From Marmoricola sp. (GTDB lineage Bacteria > Actinomycetota > Actinomycetes > Propionibacteriales > Nocardioidaceae): DNA of 64,000 nt. The notes under the pieces were generated by a model. The model saw only the letters and a program-made list of their open reading frames with translations, was not told the DNA's origin and did no database searches. Each line of letters starts with the position of its first letter. The stretch's first letter is position 1. Below, piece after piece: positions 49,513-58,835 of this stretch. The position numbers and the translations under genes were made by a program. The stretch covers positions 21,335 to 85,334 of the forward strand of contig JAOPXK010000098.1 in the NCBI GenBank assembly GCA_025965195.1, in the 5' to 3' direction.

Positions 49513-50352
49513 GTGACGACAAGACGCATCGCCTACCAGGGCGAGCCCGGCGCCAACTCCCACCTGGTGTGCAAACAGCACTACCCCGACTGGGAGGCAG
49601 TGCCGTGCGCGTCGTTCGAGGACGTCTTTGCGGCGGTCCAGAACGGTGACGCCGAGCTGGCGATGATCCCGATCGACAACTCGATCGCCGGCCGGGTGGC
49701 AGACATCCACCACTTCCTGCCCGACTCCGGGCTGCACATCATCGCCGAGCACTTCCTCCGGATCCAGTTCGCGCTGATGGCCCTGCCCGGGTCCGCGATC
49801 GGTGACATCAAGACCGTGCACAGCCACGTGCACGCGCTCGGCCAGTGTCGCAAGATCATCCGGGAGCACGGATTCAAGGCGGTCATCTCGGGCGACACCG
49901 CCGGTGCAGCGCGCGAGATCTCCGAGGCGAACGACCCGTCGCAGGCCGCCATCGCGCCGCCACTCGCAGCGGAGATCTACGGGCTCGACATCCTGGCCGA
50001 GGACGTCGAGGACGAGGACCACAACACCACCCGGTTCGTGGTGCTCTCGCCCGAGCTCGTCCAGGCCGAGCAGGGCAACGGTCCGGTCGTGACGAGCTTC
50101 ATCTTCAATGTGCGCAACCTGCCGGCGGCGCTCTACAAGGCGCTCGGCGGCTTCGCCACCAATGGCGTCAACATGACCAAGCTGGAGAGCTACATGGTCG
50201 GTGGCTACTTCACCGCGACCCAGTTCCTGGCCGAGGTCGACGGGCATCCGAACGACGCCGGGCTGAAGAACGCCCTCGAGGAGCTGACCTTCTTCACCAC
50301 CGATGTCACGATCCTCGGGGTCTATCCCGCGGATCCGTTCCGCTCGCGTTGA
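49513..50352 (+). CDS. pheA: Prephenate dehydratase
   Basis: RIAYQGEPGANSHLVCKQHYPDWEAVPCASFEDVFAAVQNGDAELAMIPIDNSIAGRVADIHHFLPDSGLHIIAEHFLRI; ACT domain C-terminal. Confidence 0.95.
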   Translation: MTTRRIAYQGEPGANSHLVCKQHYPDWEAVPCASFEDVFAAVQNGDAELAMIPIDNSIAGRVADIHHFLPDSGLHIIAEHFLRIQFALMALPGSAIGDIKTVHSHVHALGQCRKIIREHGFKAVISGDTAGAAREISEANDPSQAAIAPPLAAEIYGLDILAEDVEDEDHNTTRFVVLSPELVQAEQGNGPVVTSFIFNVRNLPAALYKALGGFATNGVNMTKLESYMVGGYFTATQFLAEVDGHPNDAGLKNALEELTFFTTDVTILGVYPADPFRSR

Positions 50353-50389
50353 CCGGGCGCAGTCGAGATCTCGACTGCGCCCGGTCAAC
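50348..50389. repeat. Perfect 42-nt palindrome overlapping pheA stop codon; possible bidirectional terminator
   Basis: gttgaccgggcgcagtcgaga|tctcgactgcgcccggtcaac. Confidence 0.95.
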
Positions 50390-50406
50390 CGATCAGGCGG
50401 GCCGGG

Positions 50407-52416
50407 TCAGTGCCCGTGCCCGCCGCCACCCCCAGGTCCGGCGAGCTTGTTGAAGAACGTCGGCCCGTTGGGGCTCCCGACTCCTGTCTCGTCGTCGTAG
50501 CCACGGGTCGAGTGCAGCGTGGAGGTCTGGATGTCGATCGTCTGCAGCACGAACGCCAGGCCGGCGGTGTCGTCGACTCCGTTGACCAGGTTGGTCCGGA
50601 CCTGGTTGACCGGACTCTTCGGAGCAACGATGTCGTGCAGGCCGTTGGTCCCGACCTGCTTGTAGTACAAGGGATTCACGAAGCCCAACGGGTGACCGGC
50701 CTGCTGGCTGGCAACCGCCACGACTCCCGCGAGCAGCGGTGACGAGAGGCTGGTGCCACCGATGCGGTACTGGTCGTAGTAGGTCCCGTCCGGGAACGCC
50801 TGCGTCTCACCGACGACCATCCCGGTGTTCGGGTCGGCTGTCATCGAGATGTCCGGCACGACTCGCATCGCGCCATCGCTTCCTGCGACATGCGAGATCG
50901 AGTCCGGCACGACTCCACGCTGGTAGTAGGGCTGCGCGAACAGCTGGCTCGCGCCACCACCGCCACCGGAGCTGTAGGTCCCTGGCGGTGTCGGAGTCCA
51001 GGCGCCGTTGACCAGTTGCGAGTAGTCGGTCTGCCAGCCGAACTCGCCGAGCCAGTCGCCCTTCTTGCCCACCTCGAGGCTGGTGCCCCCGACGCCAGTC
51101 ACATAGGGAAGGTCGGCCGGGAACTCTGCCGTCTTCGATGCCAGGTCGGTGCCGCCCTTGGTGTGGTCGCCGCTGTCACCCGAGGAGAAGTTCACGGTGA
51201 TGCCGGTGAGCGCCGCCTCGGTCGAGAACTGCTGGTAGAAGTCGATGTAGGGCTGGCCAAGATCGGCCAGGTCATCGACTCCATCGGTCCAGGAGTTCGT
51301 GATCACGTCGGCGACGTGGTTGTCGATGGTCGAGGCCCACGCGTCGTCCAGGCCGCTGATGCAGTCGCTGCCTCCGACGTAGACGACCTTGGCGCCGGGT
51401 GCCATTGCGTGCACCGCTTCGACGTCGAGGGTCTCCTCGCCGTACCAGCCACTGCCACCGCACAGGTCGACGTTGGCATAGCCGTCGGGACCGGGCGTGA
51501 TCTGCCTGAACTGGCCCTTCTTGAACAACGGCTGGTGCTGGATCTTGTTGTACTGCTGGGCATCTTGAAGGATCGTCGGCGACGCGAAGGCGTCAGTGAT
51601 CGCGACGGTGATCCCGTGGCCGTCCGTGCCGTGCTTGATCAGCGAGTCCTCGCCATAGGCCGACTGGAGCTGGTCCGGCGTGTAGCCACAGACGGCGTAC
51701 GGCGGGTGCTTGCCGTTGGCCACCGGCTGGGCGTTGGCGGTCTTCTGGCCGAAGTACGCCGAGCAGGGCTGGACGTTGACGCCGAAGCGCGCACCGGGCG
51801 GCGGCCCGGGCAGGGTGTCGGCAGGCTTCTTCAGGGCGGAGGCCTGGTCGAGCCCGACCACGCCGTCGATGGCACCGGTCACGGCAGCCGGGGTGGTCGA
51901 TGCGACCGAGAGGACCGAGTCGTTCGCCTGGACGGTCGAGCCGCGGTAGCTGTAGTCCTTCAGCGACGTGCCGAACGACTTCTCGACCTGGTTGGCGGTG
52001 CCGCTCGCCTCGACGAACATGCCACTGGTGAGGGTCTTCGTGACGGCGAAGCCCTGGCCCTTGAGCCAGCTCTGCACGGCGGTCACGTCGGCTGCGGCCG
52101 GCGCATAGGTCGAGCGGAACTGGGCCGAGCTCAGCCACTTGCCGTAGCTGGCGCTGTCCGGATCGGAGAGTGCCTTGATCTTCGCGTCGGCGCCGGCCTG
52201 GTCACGCATCTTGAGCAGGACACCGAAGTGCACCTGCTTTGCGGACGCGACGTCACGAACGGCGTGCGCCTTCGAAAGCCAGTGCGGCTGGCTGTCCGGC
52301 AACCGATGCCGCTGTGGTTGGGCGGATGCGGGCTGCACGGTAGTGGTCAGCGCGACGGCTGTGGCCGCTGCGACGAAGAGCCCGACCGCACGGCGGCGGG
52401 GCAGGGATGAGCGCAT
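50407..52416 (-). CDS. S53-family (sedolisin/kumamolisin-like) secreted peptidase with pro-domain
   Basis: Signal peptide; pro-kumamolisin-type domain; GHGITVAITDAFASPT, YGEETLDVEAVHAMAPGAKVVYVGG, SSGDSGDHT, GGTSLSSPLLAGVVAVA. Confidence 0.93.
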   Translation of the reverse strand: MRSSLPRRRAVGLFVAAATAVALTTTVQPASAQPQRHRLPDSQPHWLSKAHAVRDVASAKQVHFGVLLKMRDQAGADAKIKALSDPDSASYGKWLSSAQFRSTYAPAAADVTAVQSWLKGQGFAVTKTLTSGMFVEASGTANQVEKSFGTSLKDYSYRGSTVQANDSVLSVASTTPAAVTGAIDGVVGLDQASALKKPADTLPGPPPGARFGVNVQPCSAYFGQKTANAQPVANGKHPPYAVCGYTPDQLQSAYGEDSLIKHGTDGHGITVAITDAFASPTILQDAQQYNKIQHQPLFKKGQFRQITPGPDGYANVDLCGGSGWYGEETLDVEAVHAMAPGAKVVYVGGSDCISGLDDAWASTIDNHVADVITNSWTDGVDDLADLGQPYIDFYQQFSTEAALTGITVNFSSGDSGDHTKGGTDLASKTAEFPADLPYVTGVGGTSLEVGKKGDWLGEFGWQTDYSQLVNGAWTPTPPGTYSSGGGGGASQLFAQPYYQRGVVPDSISHVAGSDGAMRVVPDISMTADPNTGMVVGETQAFPDGTYYDQYRIGGTSLSSPLLAGVVAVASQQAGHPLGFVNPLYYKQVGTNGLHDIVAPKSPVNQVRTNLVNGVDDTAGLAFVLQTIDIQTSTLHSTRGYDDETGVGSPNGPTFFNKLAGPGGGGGHGH

Positions 52417-52484
52417 GAAAACCTCCCGAGTTGTTCGTAGTGCGCAACGTCACTTAACTCCGCCGGGATTGAAACGGTCAAGGG

Positions 52485-53267
52485 CTACTCGGCCGCGGGT
52501 GCCTGCATCAGCCAGAACATCGCGCCCTGCGCGTCGGCGAGCATCGCCATCCGGCCGATCCCGGGCACGTCGAACGCGGGAGCGAGCGCCTTGCCGCCCA
52601 GCTCCTCGGCCTTTGCGACCGTTGCATCGGCATCGACCACGTTGAAGTAGACGTTCCAGTGCGGGGGAAGGTGGTCCATCGGCGGCACTGTCGCGCCACC
52701 GATCGTCTGGCCGTCGACCGTCAGCGAGGTGTACGCCGGCCCGCCGTCCATGGACATCTCCTCGGAACCGATGCCGAGCACCTCGGCGTAGAACGGCAGC
52801 GCGGCCGCGACATCCGGGGTGACGAGCTCGTTCCAGATCGGTGTGCCGGGTTCGTTCGCCCGCTCGGTGCCGATGTGCTCCTTGGCCTGCCAGAGATTGA
52901 CCCTGGCGTCGGTCGGGTCCTGGATCGCCGCCATCCGGCCCAGGTCGAACACGTCGAACGGACCTGCCTCGACCTTGCCGCCGGCACCCGCCACCTTGGC
53001 GGCGACCGCATCCACGTCGTCGACTGCCAGGTAGACGGTCCAGAACGCGGGGTGGCCGGCGAGGTTGGGCATCTGACCGGCGATACCGGCGACGGGATCG
53101 CCCTCGAGGTTGCCGATCATGTAGACGCCCCCGTCCTCACCGCCCGGGTTGTCCACGACGTCCCAGCCGAAGAGCTGGCCGTAGAACGTCTTGCCTGCCT
53201 GCTGGTCGGGGGTCGTCAGCTCCACCCAGCACGGGGTGCCCTGCTTGTAGCTCTCGAACTTCGACAT
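52485..53267 (-). CDS. VOC-family (glyoxalase/bleomycin-resistance-like) protein, two domains
   Basis: MSKFESYKQGTPCWVELTTPDQQAGKTFYGQLFGWDVVDNPGG... and second GTPIWNELVTPDVAAALPFYAEVLG. Confidence 0.93.
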   Translation of the reverse strand: MSKFESYKQGTPCWVELTTPDQQAGKTFYGQLFGWDVVDNPGGEDGGVYMIGNLEGDPVAGIAGQMPNLAGHPAFWTVYLAVDDVDAVAAKVAGAGGKVEAGPFDVFDLGRMAAIQDPTDARVNLWQAKEHIGTERANEPGTPIWNELVTPDVAAALPFYAEVLGIGSEEMSMDGGPAYTSLTVDGQTIGGATVPPMDHLPPHWNVYFNVVDADATVAKAEELGGKALAPAFDVPGIGRMAMLADAQGAMFWLMQAPAAE

Positions 53268-53431
53268 CGCTGCTCCTTGAGAAGTTGTTGGGTAGTGATC
53301 GACCCCCGGTGACCCGCTCAGTACCCGAGTCAACACCCGACCACCGACAACAACAATGGCCGGTCACCAACGGGCAATGGCCGGGAGCAGACGATGCGAT
53401 GGCCAGTCGACGACAGGGATAGTTTGGGTCC

Positions 53432-54169
53432 GTGACCGAGCACAGCAAGCCCAACGCCGAGCCCAACACCGGGTCTCACACCGGGCCCCATACCGGGCCC
53501 CGCACCCAGGACCTCGGCTTCGCGCGGGTGGATCTGGACCGCGCCGAGCGCACCGGCGATCCGGAGGTCGTCTACGGTGCCGGCAAGAGCCCCGAGCAGA
53601 TCGTCGCGATCCTGCGGACCCTGCATGAGAGAAACCCGAAGCGCGCCGTGCTTGCGACCCGGCTGACCGAGGAGGCACGTGCCTTCGTGCGGACCGCGCT
53701 GCCGGAGGCGGCCGTCGATGACGTCGCGCACGCCGTCACCCTCGGCCCCCTTCCCGTTGCTCGCGGGACCGTGGCCGTCATCAGTGCGGGCACCTCCGAT
53801 GCACCGGTCGCAGCGGAGGCCGTGCTCGCTGCCCGGGTGCACGGTGCCGGCGTGCACCGCATCGAGGACGTCGGCGTCGCCGGCCTGCACCGGCTGCTCG
53901 ACGCGCGGTCGGAGTTCGCCGATGCCGACTGCCTGATCGTCGTCGCTGGCATGGAAGGCGCGTTGCCGAGTGTCGTCGGCGGCCTGAGCGGCGTACCTCT
54001 CGTTGCGGTGCCCACCAGCGTCGGCTACGGCGCTTCCTTCGGCGGCCTCGCCGCCCTCCTCGCCATGCTCAACTCCTGCGCACCCGGCGTGACCGTGGTC
54101 AACATCGACAACGGGTACGGCGCCGGCGTCTTCGCTGCCCGGGTCGCCCGCAATGCCCGGGAGCGGTAG
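53432..54169 (+). CDS. larB: Nickel-pincer cofactor biosynthesis protein LarB
   Basis: FARVDLDRAERTGDPEVVYGAGKSPEQIVAILRTL...VISAGTSDAPVAAEAVLAARVHGAGVHRIEDVGVAGLHRL...VAGMEGALPSVVGGLSGVPLVAVPTSVGYGASFGGLAALLAMLNSCAPGVTVVNIDNGYGA. Confidence 0.95.
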   Translation: MTEHSKPNAEPNTGSHTGPHTGPRTQDLGFARVDLDRAERTGDPEVVYGAGKSPEQIVAILRTLHERNPKRAVLATRLTEEARAFVRTALPEAAVDDVAHAVTLGPLPVARGTVAVISAGTSDAPVAAEAVLAARVHGAGVHRIEDVGVAGLHRLLDARSEFADADCLIVVAGMEGALPSVVGGLSGVPLVAVPTSVGYGASFGGLAALLAMLNSCAPGVTVVNIDNGYGAGVFAARVARNARER

Positions 54170-55374
54170 TGGTCTCGACAAGCTCGACCACCGTTGCGTG
54201 GATCGACGCGTCGTCAGGGGCCAGCGGCGACATGCTGCTCGGTGCCCTCGTCGCGGCCGGCGCACCTCTCGAGGCCATTCAGTCCGCGATCGACCTTGTC
54301 TCGCCCGAGCCAGTCACCCTTCGCATCGAAGAGGTCCAGCGCAACGGCTTCGCTGCCACCCGCGTCCATGTCGAGGTCGCCGACTCGTCCACCCATCGCA
54401 CCTGGGCCGACATCCGCACCCTGCTCGCACCGCTCGACGGTCCGGTCCGGTCACGCGCGGTCCACGCGTTCACCCTGCTGGCCGAGGCCGAGGGTCGGGT
54501 GCACGGGACGCCAGCCGACGACGTGCACTTTCACGAGGTCGGCGCACTCGACTCCATCGCCGATGTGGTCGGAGTGTCCGCAGGCCTTGCCGCGTTGGGG
54601 ATTGACGTCCTGGTCGTCTCGCCGATCGCCGTCGGTGGCGGACAGGTCAGGGTCGCGCACGGCTCCATCGGCGTGCCCGCTCCGGCCGTCGTCGAGCTGC
54701 TCCGCGGCGTTCCGACGTACGGCGGACCGGTCGAGCTCGAGCTCTGCACGCCGACAGGTGCTGCCCTGCTCGTGGCAAACGCGACCGGCTTCGGACCTCA
54801 GCCCGCGATGGCGACCGAGGCCGTCGGTGTCGGTGCAGGCGGGCGGGACCCGGAGGGGCACGCGAACGTCGTCCGGCTGCTGGTGGGTGAGATGGTCTCG
54901 ACAAGCTCGACCACCGGGGACAGCGCGACCGCCGGGGGCACCGCGCTCGTCATCGAGACGAATGTGGACGACCTCGACCCGCGCCTGTGGCCCGACGTGA
55001 TCGCCGCCCTCCTGAACGCCGGCGCCAGCGACGCCTGGCTGACGCCGATCCTGATGAAGAAGGGCCGGCCGGCTCACACCCTGCATGTCCTGACCGGCGC
55101 CGAGCGGGCCGACGGGGTCTGCCGGGAGATCTTCCGGCAGACCTCCACGATCGGACTCCGCGAGACCACCGTCGCCAAGCATGCGCTCGACCGCGAGATG
55201 CGCCAGGTCGAGATCGGCGGTCACCGGATCGCCGTGAAACTCGCCCGGCTCGACGGTGAGCTGATGAACGCGCAACCCGAGTACGACGACATCGCCGCCG
55301 CCGCCAGGGCACTGAACCGCCCCATCAAGGAGGTGCTCTCCGAGGCGATCGCGCTCACCCGTACCTTTGCCTGA
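54169..55374 (+). CDS. larC: Nickel-pincer cofactor biosynthesis protein LarC (single ORF)
   Basis: AWIDASSGASGDMLLGALVAAGAPLEAI...DVHFHEVGALDSIADVVGVSAGLAALG...PTPTGAALL-like CTPTGAALLV...IETNVDDLDPRLWPDVIAALLNAGASDAWLTPILMKKGRPAHTL. Confidence 0.94.
   Translation: MVSTSSTTVAWIDASSGASGDMLLGALVAAGAPLEAIQSAIDLVSPEPVTLRIEEVQRNGFAATRVHVEVADSSTHRTWADIRTLLAPLDGPVRSRAVHAFTLLAEAEGRVHGTPADDVHFHEVGALDSIADVVGVSAGLAALGIDVLVVSPIAVGGGQVRVAHGSIGVPAPAVVELLRGVPTYGGPVELELCTPTGAALLVANATGFGPQPAMATEAVGVGAGGRDPEGHANVVRLLVGEMVSTSSTTGDSATAGGTALVIETNVDDLDPRLWPDVIAALLNAGASDAWLTPILMKKGRPAHTLHVLTGAERADGVCREIFRQTSTIGLRETTVAKHALDREMRQVEIGGHRIAVKLARLDGELMNAQPEYDDIAAAARALNRPIKEVLSEAIALTRTFA
54170..54193 (+). repeat. Dispersed repeat copy 1
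   Basis: tggtctcgacaagctcgaccaccg. Confidence 0.8.
54893..54916 (+). repeat. Dispersed repeat copy 2, inside larC
   Basis: tggtctcgacaagctcgaccaccg, identical to copy 1. Confidence 0.85.
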
Positions 55375-55979
55375 TGGATCTCGCCGTCATCGCGATCGCC
55401 TTCGGCGCGATCTTCCTCGTTGAGCTGCCCGACAAGACCTTCATCGCGGCGCTGGTGCTGTCCACCCGCTACCCACCGCGTGCCGTCTGGGTCGGTGTCG
55501 GCGTGGCCTTCCTGATCCAGACCCTGATCGCGGTCAGCGTCGGCAAGGTGGTCACCTACCTTCCCCACGGGATCGTGCAGGGCGTCGCCGGAGTGATCTT
55601 CCTGGCCGGGGCGTTCCTGCTGTTCCGCGAGGCACCCAAGGCGGACGCCGCAGAGGCTGCGACCGAGGAGGAGTTCGCGGCGATGGCGGGCGACACCAAG
55701 ACCGGCTGGGCCGCCGTCATCGCGTCGTTCCTGGTCCTCTTCGCGGCCGAGTGGGGCGACCTGTCGCAGCTGCTCACGATCAGCCTGGTCGGGAAGTACC
55801 ACGAGCCCGTCTCGGTCTTCATCGGTGCGTGGGCTGCGCTGCTCGTGGTGTCCGGGCTGGCGATCGTGGCCGGCCGGGTGCTGCTGCGCCACGTGCGGCT
55901 GTCACTGATCCACTACATCGGCGCTGCGGTCTGCCTGCTGCTCGCCCTCATCACGGCAGCCGAGCTGATCTGGAACTAG
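55374..55979 (+). CDS. TMEM165/GDT1 (UPF0016) family membrane cation transporter
   Basis: FLVELPDKTFIAALVLSTRYPPRAVWVGVGVAFLIQTLIAV...FLVLFAAEWGDLSQLLTISLVGKY: the two E-x-G-D-[KR]-[TS]-like motifs (ELPDKT, EWGDLS). Confidence 0.93.
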   Translation: MDLAVIAIAFGAIFLVELPDKTFIAALVLSTRYPPRAVWVGVGVAFLIQTLIAVSVGKVVTYLPHGIVQGVAGVIFLAGAFLLFREAPKADAAEAATEEEFAAMAGDTKTGWAAVIASFLVLFAAEWGDLSQLLTISLVGKYHEPVSVFIGAWAALLVVSGLAIVAGRVLLRHVRLSLIHYIGAAVCLLLALITAAELIWN

Positions 55980-55988
55980 AGTCGCGGC

Positions 55989-57197
55989 ATGTCCTTCGGA
56001 GTCGGTAGCGAAGTCGGTCAGCTGCGCACGGTGATGTTGCACCGGCCCGGTCCCGAGCTCCAGCGGCTGACTCCCCGCAACAACGACAAGCTCCTCTTCG
56101 ACGGCATCCCGTGGGTCAGCCGCGCGCAGGACGAGCACGATGCCTTCGCCCAGGCCCTGCGTGATCGAGACGTCGAGGTCCTCTACCTGACCGACCTGCT
56201 GATCGAGACCCTCGCCGCCGAGTCGGCGCGTGGGCATGCGATCACGGCGGTCACCGACTCGCTGCATCTCGGCGACACGTTGCGCGACTACCTGCGGAAG
56301 GTGCTGCTCGACTGGTCGCCCACGGAGCTCGCCGGCGTCCTCACCGCCGGCCTCCGCAACGACGAGGTCCGCGGCGGCTTCGGCCTGGTCACCTCGCTCC
56401 TCGCGCACGACGACTTCCTGATCGATCCGCTGCCGAACCTGCTCTTCACCCGCGACTCGAGCGTCTGGATCCGCGAAAGGGTGGCAATCACGTCACTCGC
56501 CATGCCGGCTCGCGAGCGCGAGACGCAGCTGACCGAGCTGATCTACACCGACCACCCGAGGTTCGTCGGCACGCCCAAGATCCATGGCTGGCAGCACGAG
56601 CACGTGGAGGGTGGCGACGTACTCCTGATGTCGCCCGGCGTCCTCGCTGTCGGCGTCGGCGAGCGTTCGACCCCAGCCGGCGTCGAACGCCTCGCCCGGC
56701 AGGTGTTCGCGGCGGACCTGGCGCACACCGTCCTCGCCGTTCCCATCGCCCAGACCCGGGCCACCATGCACCTCGACACGGTCTGCACGATGGTCGATGT
56801 CGACAAGATCGTGATGTACCCCAACGTTGCCGACAGCCTGCAGGCGTTCGCTGTCACGCTCGAGGGTCGCGACTCGACCGTGCACGCCGACGGGCTCGAC
56901 CTGAACGTGGCCCCCGCTGAGCCGTTCCTGGTGGCGGCCGCCAAGGCAATGGGTATCGACACGTTGCACCAGATCGACACCGGTCTCGACCCGGTCACCG
57001 CCGAGCGCGAGCAGTGGGACGACGGCAACAACACTCTCGCGATCGCGCCTCGGGTGGCCGTCGCCTACGAGCGCAACGTGGAGACGAACTCCCGGCTGGA
57101 AGCCGCCGGGATCGAGGTCATCGCGATCGCCGGATCCGAGCTCGGCTCCGGCCGTGGCGGACCCCGCTGCATGTCCTGCCCGATCGCCCGGGACTAG
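55989..57197 (+). CDS. arcA: Arginine deiminase
   Basis: [70 protein letters not shown]...FTRDSSVWI...[15 protein letters not shown]. Confidence 0.97.
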   Translation: MSFGVGSEVGQLRTVMLHRPGPELQRLTPRNNDKLLFDGIPWVSRAQDEHDAFAQALRDRDVEVLYLTDLLIETLAAESARGHAITAVTDSLHLGDTLRDYLRKVLLDWSPTELAGVLTAGLRNDEVRGGFGLVTSLLAHDDFLIDPLPNLLFTRDSSVWIRERVAITSLAMPARERETQLTELIYTDHPRFVGTPKIHGWQHEHVEGGDVLLMSPGVLAVGVGERSTPAGVERLARQVFAADLAHTVLAVPIAQTRATMHLDTVCTMVDVDKIVMYPNVADSLQAFAVTLEGRDSTVHADGLDLNVAPAEPFLVAAAKAMGIDTLHQIDTGLDPVTAEREQWDDGNNTLAIAPRVAVAYERNVETNSRLEAAGIEVIAIAGSELGSGRGGPRCMSCPIARD

Positions 57198-57340
57198 CTG
57201 GTCCCCGAGCCTGAAACCGTCCGGACACGGAAAGGCCCGGCCGATGTCGACGGGGGATGCAACAGCGGCCGGGCAGTAGTGAATCTAGATCACGGCAGAG
57301 CGAATGACAACAGGTTCCAGGCCGGTCCGCCCGCCGGGAA

Positions 57341-58288
57341 CTACCGGATCGTGAGCTGCCGATTGGCGAGCCCGGAGCGGGCCGCACGCTCCTCCGTGGT
57401 GAGGGCCGAACCGTCCGCCAGCGTCGCCGTGAGCAGCTCTGCAAAGGCCGCTGCGGGGGCGGCCAGAGGCGCTGCTCCGGTCCCGACGGGCAGGTCCCAC
57501 ACCGGGACGAGCAGTCCGTGCGCACGGAACATCCCGATCAGGCGGGCACCCTCGACGAGGTTGTCCCGGCCGGCGACGTGCAGCCGGGCGAGCGCATCGA
57601 GGAGCCGGTTCTCGTCCTCCGGCATCACCCAGCGGAGGTACTCCCGGCTCCCGATCGCCGTCCAGTAGGCGCCTTCGACACCATCGAGCCGGGCCGTCGG
57701 GGCCGCCGCGCCGTTGGCCTGCTCGAGTGCGGCAGCCATCGAGCCGTCCGTGTCCTCGAGATCGGCGAGCCAGTAGTCGAAGCCCTCGTGGACCGTCACG
57801 TCCAGGCTGGTGTTGCTGATCAGGTCCTGGAGCCGTGGGCCGTCGCCGGGCGACTCGGTGAGACCGACCAGGGTGCCGGGTTCGGCGTCGAGCGCCTTGT
57901 TGAGTACGGCGGCAAGGTCACGGCTCGGATCGCCGTAGGAGTGCTGGACCTGCAGACCGAGCCAGATGGCGCCGTCGGCACGGACCAGGCCAGGCGCTGC
58001 GCCCGGCAGCAACGAACAGAGCAGCACCGTGCGATCGGAGCCCTTCAACATCAGCGGTGCAGTCGCGGCGGGGACGAACTCCCGGACCGCCACCAGGTCG
58101 CACTCACCCGGCAGGCCCTCGAAGGGACGCGTGGCGGGTGGGGCACCGGCCGCCGATCCGTGGCAGGCCTTGTAGCGCCGACCCGATCCACACGGACAGG
58201 GCTGGCGTGGCCCGACGGATCCTTCGGTGCCCAGGGTGCCTTCGGGTGCTTCGACGGTGCGGGCCTTGACGCGCGACTTCTTCCCCAT
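57341..58288 (-). CDS. DUF5926-like protein with SEC-C zinc motif
   Basis: GPRQPCPCGSGRRYKACHGSAAG...; conserved actinobacterial layout. Confidence 0.75.
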   Translation of the reverse strand: MGKKSRVKARTVEAPEGTLGTEGSVGPRQPCPCGSGRRYKACHGSAAGAPPATRPFEGLPGECDLVAVREFVPAATAPLMLKGSDRTVLLCSLLPGAAPGLVRADGAIWLGLQVQHSYGDPSRDLAAVLNKALDAEPGTLVGLTESPGDGPRLQDLISNTSLDVTVHEGFDYWLADLEDTDGSMAAALEQANGAAAPTARLDGVEGAYWTAIGSREYLRWVMPEDENRLLDALARLHVAGRDNLVEGARLIGMFRAHGLLVPVWDLPVGTGAAPLAAPAAAFAELLTATLADGSALTTEERAARSGLANRQLTIR

Positions 58289-58318
58289 GGGCCGAAGGCT
58301 AGAGGAAGTGCGTGCGCG

Positions 58319-58756
58319 TCAGTCCAGCGGGAGCGTTGCGTGCACGGTGGACCGCGAGCGGCCCGGTTCGTGCCACCAGCGCGTCGAGATCGACTCGACG
58401 ATCTTGAGGCCGCGCCCGGCCAGATCCGAGAGGCCGACGTCGATGCGCTGCGGGACCGTCGGGGATCCCCCGTCGGTGACGGAGATGTCGAGGGTCTGCT
58501 CGGCCCGCCCCCAGGCGACCAGCATGGTGCCGTCGGCGAGCGGAGTGGCGTGGCGGATGGCGTTGCCGACGAGCTCGCTGACGATCAGCCGGCAGTCCTC
58601 GATGAACTCGACCGGCGAACCGCTTGAATGCAGCCAGGCTTCCAGCTCGTGCCGGGCCACCCCGGCGCTGCTCGCCGTGAACGGGAGGGCGATCGCGACA
58701 GACACCCACGCCTGGCCGGGCACGTCAGCATCCACCGTGTCCTCCGTGTCTTGCAA
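58319..58756 (-). CDS. ATP-binding protein, anti-sigma-factor (RsbW-like) HATPase
   Basis: CRLIVSELVGNAIRHATPLADGTMLVAWGRAEQTLDISVTDGG...LAGRGLKIVESIS. Confidence 0.88.
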   Translation of the reverse strand: MQDTEDTVDADVPGQAWVSVAIALPFTASSAGVARHELEAWLHSSGSPVEFIEDCRLIVSELVGNAIRHATPLADGTMLVAWGRAEQTLDISVTDGGSPTVPQRIDVGLSDLAGRGLKIVESISTRWWHEPGRSRSTVHATLPLD

Positions 58757-58835
58757 CGAGTGACCGACCGGACCCCCCGATCACCGGGATCATGCCCAGC
58801 TCCGGGGCCGCTCAAACGCTCGGGGCCGCTCAAGC

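Noticed and set aside
57228-57279. gcccggccg...cggccgggc inverted repeat after arcA as a possible riboswitch/ncRNA
   Set aside because: More simply a terminator-like hairpin with a long loop; no further conserved structure visible.
58384-58405. gtcgagatcgactcgac near-palindrome
   Set aside because: Inside the HATPase coding region (IVESISTRW); short and expected by chance in GC-rich code.
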